NCBI GenBank assembly: GCA_020747015.1
Contig: JAGTJM010000134.1
Coordinates: 1 to 32,471, forward strand
Origin: Pyrenochaeta sp. MPI-SDFR-AT-0127
Lineage: Eukaryota > Ascomycota > Dothideomycetes > Pleosporales > Cucurbitariaceae
Length of the DNA stretch: 32,471 nt
Direction: 5' to 3'
The position numbers and the translations under genes were made by a program. The notes below the pieces were generated by a model, which saw only the letters and a program-made list of their open reading frames with translations, was not told the DNA's origin and searched no databases. This document shows, one piece after another, positions 1 to 10,661 of the stretch (positions are counted from its first letter, which is position 1; each line of letters opens with the position of its first letter).

Positions 1-551
1 TACAATGATCACAAGACGTGGCTTTCAAGGTTGGTGGTACAGTTAAGAGATTTGATGATACAACCCACGCCGTTACGACGTTTAGATCCATTGAAAAGCA
101 CTCAGGGGCAGCACTAAATTAATCGCCTTTACCCCCAATACCGCAGTTGCGTACTTTGTGTTATCACAGGTAAGCGCTCAACGCCTCGCCGCCCACTTAG
201 TGAGTTATCAGTGAATCAACTTCGCCGCGCTCGACCAAAACGGACTCAATGGGGCTGTATTTACTGCCAAATTCCTATTTGTAGGAAATCCTGCTGGTCT
301 GAGCATGTGAATGAGTCCCATAGGCGCGAAACCAACCTTCAGGCAACGCGTTTTTAGCTGAAAAATTGATCAATTGCTCCAAAATTACGATCTTAAACTT
401 GCGCATTTGCGTGATCAATCGTACGAATTTCTCTCACCCAACTTCTTTGGTGAGGCTTCTTATCTGATACTCGGAAAATGTCGATTTTAGCCGACGATGC
501 AGCAGATTGGCGACAAAAACATGGCACAACTCGGCCTTTTAAGGGATAGGG
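1..551 (+). mobile_element. piggyBac element, 3' part (copy 1, decayed)
   Basis: The first 357 bases read as the C-terminal end of a piggyBac transposase. They contain the paired CxxC-type cysteine motifs of the piggyBac C-terminal zinc-binding region and end at a TAG at 355-357. They match, by eye at roughly 90 percent, the C-terminus of the minus-strand copy at 3396-5066, and the similarity continues through the 3' non-coding end to about position 551. Copy 1 has an in-frame TAA near 117-119 where copy 2 has CAA, so it is broken. The element runs off the left edge of the window, so its full length is unknown. Many of the differences between the copies are transitions, which fits repeat-induced point mutation but was not counted. 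Confidence 0.85.
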
Positions 552-552
552 G

Positions 553-599
553 TTTAGCGCCTTCCTAATGCACTTAGCGACTTCCTAATGTGATTAGCG
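553..599. repeat. 20-bp tandem repeat next to piggyBac copy 1
   Basis: Two adjacent 20-bp units at 553-572 and 573-592, both beginning TTAGCG and containing CTTCCTAATG, are followed by a partial third unit starting TTAGCG. The array abuts the point where similarity to the other piggyBac copy ends, so it may be subterminal repeat sequence of another element into which piggyBac inserted. Confidence 0.6.
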
Positions 600-1151
600 G
601 TGCGCCACTCCAGTCCAGTCCAAGCAGATCTGTTGAAGCAAGTGATTGTATTCATTGTTGTTGGATGCAGGCGGAATGCCTCATATATATGTACGCATTC
701 CCAACACCTGTTACATGTATGCTTCAGCCACCGTAATATCCGACAAGATCACTGATATGTAATGCAACGCCATGCCAAGACTCTGTATACACTTATCATT
801 TATTCCCATAACTACAGGCTAACGCATACAGAATTGGCTAAAGAATGGATATAGTATATAGCCTTTATGCGTTATGCTTTATGTTTAACAGCTCTGTAGG
901 AAAGCTAAGACCTTACCAAACTGAGTGCTTGTAATACTTCGAACCATACGGCCATGGTCTTCGCTCCATCGATACAGTCAAATTTCCTGATACTCAAGCT
1001 CTTCAATCGTCACACCTCGAAGCTGTCACTAAGAGACTCTTCGTAGAGGCTACAGGCCGAACCTCATGCACCTCATGATCATGAACTTCGGCTTTACCAG
1101 TTCCCGAACTTCGAGTTGCGGCTTCCTCAGGATCGGCGTTAGAACCAGAGA
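600..1151. other. Non-coding stretch 3' of the rhodopsin-domain gene
   Basis: No convincing reading frame was found. The segment between the tandem repeat and the stop codon of the minus-strand rhodopsin gene should hold that gene's 3' untranslated region. An alternative C-terminal tail for the gene could be read from about 1003 in a shifted frame, but that needs a frameshift. Confidence 0.4.
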
Positions 1152-2407
1152 TCAACATCGAGTCAATAGGAACACAATTCGCCCCCTTGGCAAGGGCAGT
1201 TCGACAATGGGGCTGTCCTGATTCTTGCCGAAATAGTGTCGAACGAACTTGTGAATTGCAGGAAGGCATGTGCACACGATGCCCATCCACATTTCAATCA
1301 GACTATTGGAGTTGGTATGCAACAAGAACGTAGCACTAAGGTGTACTTACAGCCAGATGAAGTTTGCAACCATTCCCCAAGTGCCATCCATTGCGGTGCT
1401 GTGCATGCCTTTGATAACGATCTGAACTCTAATCAAACTAACCACGCAGACACTGGAGGATGTTTAGCGTACGGAGTACTTCCTTGACAACAATGTGCAA
1501 CGTACAAGGAGCCGGTCATAAGCAATAAAGCTACCCCGATCTTCCGTCGCAGAGGCATGCGATAGTCCTTGACCAAAAAGAGGGGCAGAATCAAGAGCGC
1601 GATATCAGTCGCGGCATTGATACAAGCGTTGGCCAAAAAGTAGGCAGTTATGTTGATGCAGGTCCCAGTCGTGATGCTGAAGTCCCAGTATTTCTTCATC
1701 GGTTGGCACACAAATATAACGCAGAAACCGGCGAGAAGATTGTGGATGATCGAGACTAACATGACAATATACACGGGAACTCGGAAGGCGGTGAATGGTG
1801 ACAGTCGCAAGTAGAAGAGGCACAGCGAGACCTTGGTAAACAGAGTCGAGAGTTGGTAGAAGGCGGCGCCAGCAATTGCGCCAAGCTGTTGATTGTGGTA
1901 ATGTAAGCAGATGATGTGAGAATCAGTCGTGTGGTTACTACCTTCATGAGTCTATTGTACTTGTATGCTGGAACGTCCCAAACATGGTTCCCCAATCCGT
2001 TTGTAGTTTCTAGAGGCAGTTGGTTTCGTGAAGTTGCAATGGGTGATGCGGACTCTTACGGATGCCGGCCAAGATCGAGAAGGCCAATGCCAAAAGCTAT
2101 CATCCTGTCAATGAGATGTTTCGCGACCACAACACGGTAAGCCTACCGTCGCAAGAGCAATTGCATCTAACAACACGTCAACTTCGATCAAATATGCTCG
2201 CTCAACATTCTCCTCACAGTCATCGTATCCAGTGTTTCGAAGTACGTAGCGTTTGGTGTACAGACGCAGGACGCAGAGGGGTATCGCGACTACAGGCCCG
2301 AGTACAGAAGCGATGATCACTCGATAGGCGATCGATTTTGGGTCGTGGAAGTTCGGACTGACACCCGGGGGCGGGGGAAAGGCACCGATGGTGCCGTTGG
2401 CTGACAT
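1152..2407 (-). CDS. Fungal rhodopsin-domain (PTH11-like) seven-helix membrane protein
   Basis: Seven exons can be joined in phase on the minus strand: 2407-2218, 2166-2147, 2096-2060, 2009-1942, 1885-1506, 1452-1351 and 1302-1152. The introns are 48-56 bp, all GT-AG. The product would be 315 residues with seven hydrophobic segments. The family hallmarks are in order: a GYDDYAIALA block after helix 1 (about residue 61), NHVWDVP in the first long loop, FTKVSLCLFYLRL in helix 3, the CQPMKKYWD block after helix 4, ANACINAATDIALLILP in helix 5, and GIVCTCLPAI near the end of helix 7. The family (fungal rhodopsin domain, related to PTH11-type receptors) is thought to act in the plasma membrane, but ligands are mostly unknown. 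The gene appears intact. The C-terminal tail is short (about 35 residues after helix 7), and a one-base slip in the G run near 1180 would give a longer tail. It lies between two inverted piggyBac copies. Confidence 0.88.
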
Positions 2408-2538
2408 AACGACTTCTTGCAGCGGACCAAACCAGCGTGAGAGCCCTCCGCGGAGTCAAGGATGATTCCAATCTATGCGATGATGATGGAGACATGTGTT
2501 CGTTGCGTTGCTGATATTAAAACATGCTATCTGGACCT

Positions 2539-2804
2539 GACGGGAACGATTATGTGCACGTCCAGTATCGTACGAAGCGTGATTATCTTGAATCTTGATG
2601 TGTAAAGGCCGCACGGGCGTCCAAAGGGATCGCATCGCGACAGCCACCCAAGACGGGGTCGCGGCTCGGTGCTTGTGTGGACGGGAACGATGATTGCGTG
2701 CTAAGTATCGCAATGAATCGTGCTCATCTTGGATCTTCATGTGAAGGCCAGGCGTCCAAAGGGATCGCATCGCGACAGCCATCCAAGACGGTGTCGCGGC
2801 TCAG
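2539..2804. repeat. Tandem direct duplication upstream of the rhodopsin-domain gene
   Basis: Two diverged copies lie head to tail at 2539-2670 and 2680-2804. Both start with GACGGGAACGAT and end with a nearly identical 50-base block containing GCGTCCAAAGGGATCGCATC and GTCGCGGCTC. Copy 2 is a few bases shorter. The pair starts about 130 bp upstream of the ATG at 2407, inside the likely promoter or 5' leader, so it could change regulation. No known binding site was recognised in it. Confidence 0.75.
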
Positions 2805-3204
2805 TTCGTACTGCAAGCCTTCTTATATTATCCCCTGCAGAAGAGGCGCGTTTGTTTGTTTTGCGCTACACTTGCGCAAACTATAACAATTATGTCGCAG
2901 CTCTAATTTAGTAATTTGCAGTCGCATTATGCAGCATGGGCAGGCTACACTCTAGGCAAGGGGTCGATGCAGGTATCCCGGCTTCCCCAGTTTTGCCACC
3001 ACACAACCCACCACACTGCAATTCACCGCAAAACAAGCATGCGACAAAACCGTCTCAAGCGTAAGGCTAGATGATACTGGGCCAACACTATTGTTTCCGT
3101 GTGACCAATGAGTCATAGCATCTTGCCGTGGCCAGTAGCAAGAGCTCACTGCCCAGAGGCGATCGGTGCAATTCGGTCACCAGGCGTACAGCTTTTCCAT
3201 TTAA
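2805..3204. other. Non-coding stretch between promoter repeat and piggyBac copy 2
   Basis: No gene was recognised. Short open frames on both strands lack any family resemblance. The segment ends at a TTAA (about 3200-3203), the sequence piggyBac elements target. Confidence 0.4.
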
Positions 3205-3395
3205 TAGTATCCCTTAAACCGCCGAGTTATGCCTTTTTTTTGCAGCCAATCGGCGGCATCGGTGGCTAAAATCACCATTTTCCGAACCTCAAAGAAGCCT
3301 CACCAAAGAAATTGGGTGAGAGAAATTCGTACGTTTGATCACGTAAATGCGCAAGTTCGAGATCGTAATTTTGGAACAATTGATCGATTATTCAA

Positions 3396-5066
3396 CTAAA
3401 AACGCGTTTCCTGCAGGTTGGTTTCGCGCCTATGCGATTCATTCACATGCTGAGACCAGAAGGGTTTCTTGCATACAGGTATTTGGCAGTAAATACAGCC
3501 CCATTTAGTCCGTTTTGGTCGAGTACGGCGAATTTGGTTCACTGATAACTCACCAAGTGGGCGGCGAGGCGTTGATCGCTTACCTGTAACAGCACAAACT
3601 ACGCAACTACGGTATTGAGGGTAAAGGCAATCGATTTGGTGCTGCCCCTGAGTGCTTTTCAATTGATCAAAACGTCGTAAACGCGTGGGTTGTATCGTTA
3701 AATCCCTCAACTGTACCACTAACCTTGAAAGCCACGTCTTGTGATCATTGCGGTTAGTCTTCTCGTTACCTGTATACCACTTATAACTGTTGACAAGTGA
3801 GATGTCAATCAGAAGAGTAAACAAAGGCCTCCAGGTTTTCCGATGGGAACGTAGGATTGAGTAGTAGCTCTTGAGTTGATCAAAACGATCAACTGCATTC
3901 ATATAGTGATTGTAATCGTCAATCAACGCCGGTATACTCAAGGGCATCCGAATCTGGTTCCCAAACAGTCTCCGTGTTTGAGAAGCACCTGTTCTTGAAG
4001 CTGCTGGCCGACGACGCTCTCTGGTGATAGTCTCCACCAAACTGCCGACCGTTGAAGCAAAGAGAACAACGCTGTTATCCCTCCACGCGAACTGGGCTAC
4101 TCTCCCTGTTCCGCTTACGTCATATCGTATTGTTCCCCACTCCAACTGATCGCGCCAAGGCCGTACATTGATGAGACGATTGGAAAAGCTTTCAGGGGCG
4201 TTCAAATAGATTGTGGCGTTTGTAAACGTTGATTGTAATTGCGACTGCGATTGTAACGGCGTTTGTAACGGCGATTGTAATTGCAACGGCGATTGCGATC
4301 GTAACGGTAATTGGATTTGAGATTGCGACGAGGAAGGCGTAATTGGGAGTTGTTCCTGGAGAGAAAGAGGGCCGTTTTGTACGTTAGCAATTGCCTCATT
4401 AATCTCACGTGGGGTCTTCGAGGTTCGCACCGTACCAGCAGCTCCAATTCCATCAAATCGTAAACGCTCCAATAATTTGATCGTTGTAAACAAATTATCC
4501 ATCCAAATTACGTGCCTCATTGGCGGTAACAATCGTTGATTGGGCTCACCAGCAAGCTGGTCAACGGCCAACTCCAAAACAACAGCTTGTGTAGGCGGAA
4601 ACCCTTCTGTTCTCCATCGTGGACTAAGTTTGTACGGCCCACCACCCGTACCTTGTCCTTTTGAGTGAAACCTCCAGTTCAAACAATACCCAGAGTCTGC
4701 CAGGAACCAGATCTTGTAACCGGTTGATTGTGCCTTACAATCAATTATTGTAGTCTCACGTGCACGCCCATAAAAACGTGTCATGGACTCATCAACGGCA
4801 AGGTGCTGGCCGGGGCTCCAATAATGTTGTGAGACCCTTCTAAAATGTTCAGAGAGGCCAAATACACGTTCAAATGTATTAGAAAATGGTGGGTCGCCAT
4901 CGTTGCGAGGTTTGCAAACATATACGTAACGATCAATTTGTTGGAAACGGTTACGGCTCATAATTTCGTCGTCAGTTCGCCAATAATCTTCAATACACGG
5001 CTCTTGGTGTATCCCCATGTGGATTACAATAGCTAAGTAACCATCTCTCTTCTGAGCGTTCTGCAC
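3396..5066 (-). pseudogene. piggyBac-type DDE transposase, N-terminally truncated
   Basis: The frame covers about 556 residues with no in-frame ATG at its head; the first codon offered is GTG at 5066, and the frame is open back to a TGA near 5097. The catalytic core is visible: VDESMTRFYGR (first Asp), WMDNLFTTIKLLERL (second Asp) and NHYMNAVDRFDQLKSYY (third Asp block). The C-terminus has CVVC and CIYC cysteine pairs, as in the piggyBac zinc-binding tail. The family cuts and pastes DNA at TTAA sites. The N-terminal region before the catalytic domain is lost, so the protein is probably inactive although the rest is open. A Gln/Ser/Leu-rich repeat interrupts the segment between the second and third Asp. 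Confidence 0.88.
4225..4330. repeat. Short tandem repeats inside the piggyBac frame
   Basis: Imperfect repeats of the type GATTGTAACGGC or GATTGCGAT run for about 100 bp. On the minus strand they encode a Leu/Gln/Ser/Pro-rich linker (SPLQ, SQSQLQS units) without breaking the frame. The linker lies between the second and third catalytic Asp blocks of the transposase. Confidence 0.7.
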
Positions 5067-5291
5067 CGTGTTTGGCGTGAAGTAATTGCCACTTCCCCAT
5101 CAGTGTCGCACATCATGGCCCAAATATGCCGTGCACGGCTATTATCAGATCTCAGCGGCCAAACTGCTTGCGATAAAGAGGCTACGTCACTTGATGGCAG
5201 GCTTTGCGCTTTTCATTCGCGACAATGTCAGGGTCAACATCCTAGAGGCGTTCGCACGAAAGCGCGCTCAATATGGGCTAATTTCTCGCAG

Positions 5292-8200
5292 CATTGTATC
5301 GAGGCTACAAGAAGCGGAACGCTGAACTAGACACTCTGGACCTGCCGCCATACCTTGCAACTAACAAAACGTCTATAGCTGTCCAAAACTTCGCCGATCT
5401 GGATAAGGAAGCGGCCCTTCGGGAAGTGCATGATTATTTGTTTCGCAAGTCCAACCTCTTGGATCGTGTGATAAGGGCTCGCAAATTACACCATAGTCAT
5501 TTCTTCGCTATTGACAATGATTACGGTCATGAGAGATATCTTGACCAATTGCAAAATCAGAGACATGTCATAGTCAAAGCTCTCGAAAGGCTCGGGAAAC
5601 GGGCTGCTGAGGTCATGTATGAGCAGAAGCAGTGGTTCGATTGGGTCAAGCAATGTCAAGAGAAGGAAGAGAAGGAAGGGGAGAACGAGAACAAAAAGGT
5701 CAAACTCGAATCTTTACTCTTCAAGCGACATCAGAAAGAAATCGACCGCCACCAACATGAAATCAAGCACAGGGAGGACAAGAAGCTACAAGAGCAATAT
5801 CTCGAGGAGTTATACACGCAGCGGCTCTCTGAGATGTCCGACAAGGAGCAAGACGAGTGGGATCCAATTCAAGATGTGTACGGCTATGAGAGAGACAACT
5901 ATGTCGATCTCATCAAGTTCTTTCTTATGCTTGAGGAACACGAGTCCGTGGATGCAGATGCTGCTATGTCAAAAACTATTCAGCCTGATGGGTCATCTGA
6001 TATTACTTCGTCCGGAAAAGCCCTTTCGAAGAGTGCGAAGAAGAGAGCCAGAAAAGCCAATACCGAAGTAAAGAAGATGTCTGGCCCTGCGTCGCAGACC
6101 GCTGATGTTCGAGGTGCGAATGTTATCGAAATGGAGACAAAGGCGGAGATGAGAGAGAGGCTTCGTAAGCCGGTCAAATTCGAGCGCCCTACTGGTTGGT
6201 ATATGCAAGGTAGTGGGCCATATAGCCTCGAAGCCTCGACACCAGTACTTCCAGACGATGAGATCGAGCAGCTGCTTGGCGAGGTTACCGAGATCAAGAA
6301 CTTTCTCTTCTGTCGACTCCTTTTATCTCAAACTACCCTCTTGCCTGTTGCTCTCCAAGCCCATAGTATCGAGGAGTTTCTGAGCAAAGATGACGTATCT
6401 CGAGAGCACCTGCGGGACTTGTGCCTGAAGTTGGAGCGACCTGCACTTCAAGATGTTCGTGACGCCTGTGCCGATTTCATCCGCGAGAGAGACGGTGTAG
6501 AGGACGAAGAGGAGGCAGGTGAGCCTACCGATGACGGCGCCAATCACGCGAAAGAAAAGCATATGCCCAAAAAATATATGCTCGTACGAGGAAATAATGG
6601 CCAGATGCTGGAGAAATATCACACTAAGCGCGAGAGGGCGGCAAAGAAATCGAAGAAGGTATCTCCCGAGATCTACGATGCAGAGAAGGACGGCATTGTA
6701 GATTTCGGTAAAGTAACCAACGAAAACGAGTACTCTCAAAAACGGATCAGAGTTAAGGTGTGTGGACGATACATGTATAACTATCGTAGCGAAAAAGCCC
6801 TTAATCGAAGCGGATGGTTTCACTTTTCAGTCATCGCGAAGGACTCTGATCTCTTCGATGCGGTCGAACTTTGCCGCAACTGGAACGAGTTCTTCGAGCT
6901 CAACATCCTCTGTCTGTATCACTACTTCCCAGCGCCTAAGTGGACAAGGTTTATTGGCGACCTGCCCCGGCAGCAATTGTTACAGCTAGGGTTTATACCA
7001 TACTTTCATGGAGACAAAGCAGAAAAGGTCACGCACCATTTCCAAACCGGAAGTCGAGGCATGGCACGGCGCTCGCACTCGGTCATGGAGATGCGCAACT
7101 TCATCTGTGGTCACATCAAACGGGATGACCCAGTCAGTCGCCGCTTCATCCAATACCTGTCCATGGAGACATGGGTACGTTCCTCAACTTCCAGGCGCCT
7201 AAGAGGCAACACTGCTGACTTGTGATCGGGATATCTAGGAGATACGCGCTTTAGTCCGTGACTGCAAAACTGGTCGGATCCTTATCCAGCCTCCTAAAGA
7301 AGAGCTCTGGCTCCTTCGCGAGAAGAGAGGTTGGGGTAGAGCCGCTCGAAATGAATTCGATATCATTGGCGAAGTCGGACCAGTGTTTTTTGAGCAAATG
7401 GAGTCAGCGACCAAATTTCATTTTGGCTTCCAGGAATACTATGATGTGTATATCTGGGACTCTGATCCAGGAAGGTCCTATTTCATCCTGCAGAAGAAGC
7501 TTGAAGAGGTGAGTACCAGCCCGCGGACAATCTGAGCTTTCGTTAAAATCAGGTGCTTGCGCGCGCGTTACGCGTCCGCGAGCTGAAGGACATGTTCTCA
7601 GCAACACGCGATGTCCTCGAGACCATCACACGGGAACCAGACACCGAGCGCGTTCGCAGCATTAAACTAGGCGAAAAGGTTGAGAGCATGTGGGATGTGG
7701 TTACTAAGAGTTCCAAAACCTTCTCGTGGTCACCAACTGCTGGAGCTGAAGAGGGAAGAGGCTTCGAGGCTAGCTATACTCACACAGAGGCAGATGTTCT
7801 GGAGGATGAGATTTTATTCCCACAGGAATTAGAAGGCAATATGGCAAACAATCTCTTCCAACATGACCGAAGCGCCTTAGAGATGTTCGAGACCGGAAAA
7901 ATAGATATTCGCCAGTTCGCTACAGATCCGGACACAGACGAAGAACCCTTTGGCTCCGATGAAGATGACTGGGAGCTTGATGACGACGAGCTAGAAGCAC
8001 TCGATGATGATGATGGCGATTCAAATTGGGACACTGAATCAGCTGATGAACACGATGGTCCTGAATTCATTCTTGAAGAAGAAGCTAAAGACATTGACGA
8101 TGCTATTGATATCCTTGCAGACCGTTTCAGACAGGTTGTGATTACAGAATCTGACTACTTCTTGTCCATCCTACGCGATCCTGCAAAGGCACTGTACATT

Positions 8201-9676
8201 CCAGAGTCGGTCAGAACTCAACCTGCGCACCTCATGCAGGTGTCCAGGACTGCTCTGCGCCATCAAAAGGCGTATGATATTAGCGACACAAGCATCGAGG
8301 CCGATTTCTATCGTCATCTTGATCGCCAGAAGAGTAAAGGTATGTCGATCACCAGCTTTTACAACAATGGCAATTTCTTTAATACCCATCGTCGTAGTGT
8401 TCAAACAGAGCTTCCATTTGGCCGACCAGGAACCAAGTGCACTCAATCGATACTTTAATGCCAAGTGTATGGTGGATACGATGGACGACTTCGTCATGGC
8501 TAGTGGAATTAATACAGGTCCTTTCGAACTCTTCAAATTTATGCAAATGGCAAGTCACTTCAGAGAAGAGCGCCGAATTGTTGACGACGCTTTCAAAGCC
8601 TACGCCGCTATTGCCCTCTTTTTCGAAACTGAAGCTTTCCTTGCGTCGGCGAGCGGCAAGCTTTATAGAACCTCGACATTATTAGACCAGGCGGAGAGAG
8701 CCAAGCAAGTACCGGACCGAAGAACACATATGAGTAACAAAACGATGCCAAAGGAGTTCTGGAACGATTGGGACAAATTGATGAAAGATAAGAACAGGAC
8801 TATTGATGACCCAGTGGACGACATCTTTCCCTTGGAGTGGCGGAAGGCCATCCGGCCCATCATCATGCGATGTAAGTGAATCACGTTCTATGAATCTAGA
8901 AGTGAGATTTTCTAGCGGCTCCGACTTATAATGTGTCCGTGGACGTGATTGGCAGCCACATTTGTTGAGCGGCTGCTGCAGGACTCCATACATCCACGCA
9001 TGTTCCATTGGATTGTGGCTAGGGAGCCGCGCATTGTCGTTCATACACTAACGCATACCTAGTATTCAGAGCAGGCGTTATCTGCAGCTCCTATGGCAAG
9101 GGAGTAGGTGGGACGGCCATCGCAAAGGCCGAGGCCGGCCGTCCAATGGACCTCTACATCGACTTCCGCGCTGTCATCCCTGAATCAAGGGTTTTATCGC
9201 ACCTGAAAGATCCAACGCCCTTTGATCGCGACTTTATCATGAAAACGGCAAGTCGCTTCAAAGAGCAGCATGTGTCTGCCAAGTTCTCTGTGCTTAGACT
9301 CTGGTCTGCTCCACACTTTTATCCACTAATGCTCGGCTACGACAAACGGTCCATGTGCGCTTTTCTCGATGACAGAGGCCGTTGCTGGGAATTCAAATTC
9401 ATACCGAAAGACATGCCTTTCAGTGAATGGTCGATTCATCAGCAACTATCTCTGCGTTTGGAGCCGTACAAAGATGTCTTTGGAGCACACGTCGTGGTGG
9501 CGAAAGATTTAGCCCTTGTCATGGGTAAGGATCAAACTCATCTGAGAAAGTTGAGCGAGGGCGTCACTTGGGCGATACAGACGAGGCCCTGGAGATTGGA
9601 GGTAGACTTCTGGCGAAGCTTTGTCAATGTCGACATCAAGTTTTTGGAGAGTCTGGATCGGAGATGGTTGCACTAG
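5292..9676 (+). CDS. Large five-exon protein of unknown function, start exon missing
   Basis: Exons 5292-7174, 7239-7508, 7553-8339, 8398-8871 and 9063-9676 join in phase across GT-AG introns of 64, 44, 58 and 191 bp, giving about 1,341 residues and ending at TAG. There is no ATG at the head: the frame opens after TAA at 5279 and fits an intron acceptor (ctcgcag, ending 5291) with a branch-like gctaat. A first exon is therefore lost or unrecognised, and the truncated piggyBac begins just upstream. Visible parts are a charged coiled-coil-like stretch at about residues 100-200 (Glu/Lys/Gln-rich), a basic KSAKKRARKA patch, a middle globular part, a very acidic stretch in exon 3 (DEDDWELDDDELEALDDDD) and a conserved-looking C-terminal part. 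I recall similar multi-copy fungal proteins without a known role and assign no function. Absence of stops over 4 kb of coding sequence argues for recent selection. Confidence 0.75.
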
Positions 9677-9993
9677 AAGTTGAGAGCGTACCATTATACG
9701 CAGGGTGACCGATAATCAAGCGGCTTGTTAGCGAGGCAATCAAGCAGCCAATAAGCAACCATCAAGCAGGTCTTCATGCTTGCTTGTACGAAGGAGCTCG
9801 TATTTTTTTGAGCACTAGCCCCCCAAAACCTGTTATGCGCAATCCACCAGAACAACAACAGATTATAAGCAAGTACTCTAAAACCTGCAATATCCCCTTG
9901 GCTGTTGGGTGTCCCGCACGGACCATCGGCCTGAGCTCGGAGCGAGATTTCTGGGCAATCGATCAATTGTTTATATGTTTGTTTACAACGAAT
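9677..9993. other. Non-coding stretch before a Fot1/Pogo 5' end
   Basis: Nothing convincing was seen beyond the probable 3' untranslated region of the preceding gene. The segment ends at a TA dinucleotide (9994-9995) that borders a Fot1-type terminus. Confidence 0.4.
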
Positions 9994-9995
9994 TA

Positions 9996-10037
9996 ACGTG
10001 GTTCACCAGTCACCTGCGCACACCAGTCACCTGCGCA
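9996..10037 (+). repeat. Fot1/Pogo 5' end with two 17-bp direct repeats (element A)
   Basis: After a TA, the sequence reads ACGTGGTT (9996-10003) and then two identical 17-mers, CACCAGTCACCTGCGCA, at 10004-10020 and 10021-10037. The same layout with other sequences occurs at 16880 and 31149. These are likely transposase-binding repeats of the terminus. No inverted partner was found downstream of 13932. Confidence 0.75.
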
Positions 10038-10076
10038 CCCCACCAAAATCAAGATGCGTCTTCAATTCAATCCACC

Positions 10077-10661
10077 ATGGCATCAACACGCAACGTTCAG
10101 AAGCATCAACAAGAAGGTAGACTAGATCTTTCGAAACGATCTATTCAAAATAAACAGGTTTCAAGCGTTCGGAGGGCAACAGTCCTGTACGACGTCCCTG
10201 AATCCACCCTTCGAACGCGCATCAAAGGCGCGATACCAATCGCGCAATCAAACGCCCAAAAACGAAAGGTACAGCCCTCAGAGGAGCAGGCACTCGTTCA
10301 ATGGATCCTAGACCTCGACCAACGCGGATTTACGCCCCAGATTATCGACGTACGACGAATGGCAGACCATTTACTCGCGGCGCGCGGCCAGAATCCTCCT
10401 CCCCCACCTGTCGGCAAGAACTGGGTATGCCGCTTTATCAACAACCAGCCAGACCTGCAGACAAAATGGAATAGAAAATTCCATTCTCAACGCGCGCGTA
10501 AACGAGACGCGCCAGAAATACGGCATTCTTGACGAAGACAGCTACAACTTTGACGAGACCGGATTCATGATGGGTGTATCTGCGACATCGAAAGTCGTTA
10601 CAAGCTCTGATGCTGTAGGCCGAGCGATTCTTATACAACCAGACAATCGCGAATGGGTTTC
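10077..10661 (+). pseudogene. Fot1/Pogo transposase, N-terminal part (element A)
   Basis: From ATG 10077 the product begins with a pipsqueak-type helix-turn-helix (about residues 10-50, VRRATVLYDVPESTLRTRIKG) and a CENP-B-type DNA-binding helix-turn-helix (about 60-140, ending in VGKNWVCRFINNQPDLQTKW). The frame then stops at 10532, but the adjacent frame continues with NFDETGFMMGV, the first catalytic Asp block, up to REWVS at about 10661. The switch near 10495-10505 looks like a deletion that removed part of the linker and shifted the frame. Similarity stops abruptly at 10661, where hAT-associated sequence begins. Family role: cut-and-paste transposase with TA target sites. Confidence 0.85.

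Larger units (their letters stand above)
3205..5096 (-). mobile_element. piggyBac element, 5'-truncated (copy 2)
   Basis: The element carries the transposase frame at 3396-5066 and a 3' non-coding end that is similar, inverted, to 357-551. Similarity stops near 3208, next to TATCCCTTAAA and a flanking TTAA, which suits a piggyBac terminus. The 5' end is missing: the coding frame runs to about 5096, meets a TGA, and merges into sequence leading to the next gene with no matching terminal repeat. This copy and copy 1 form an inverted repeat of about 550 bp with roughly 2.65 kb between the arms. Confidence 0.8.

Noticed and set aside
6323..6823. Minus-strand open frame of 166 codons
   Set aside because: It lies wholly inside exon 1 of the plus-strand 5292-9676 gene and shows no family resemblance, so it is a shadow frame.
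7780..8094. Ser-rich minus-strand frame
   Set aside because: It is the antisense of the acidic Asp/Glu stretch of the large gene; low complexity explains it.
8872..9062. Extra small exon within the 191-bp intron of the large gene
   Set aside because: A ctag acceptor near 8914 opens a short frame that soon stops; skipping to 9063 keeps phase and gives a natural protein.
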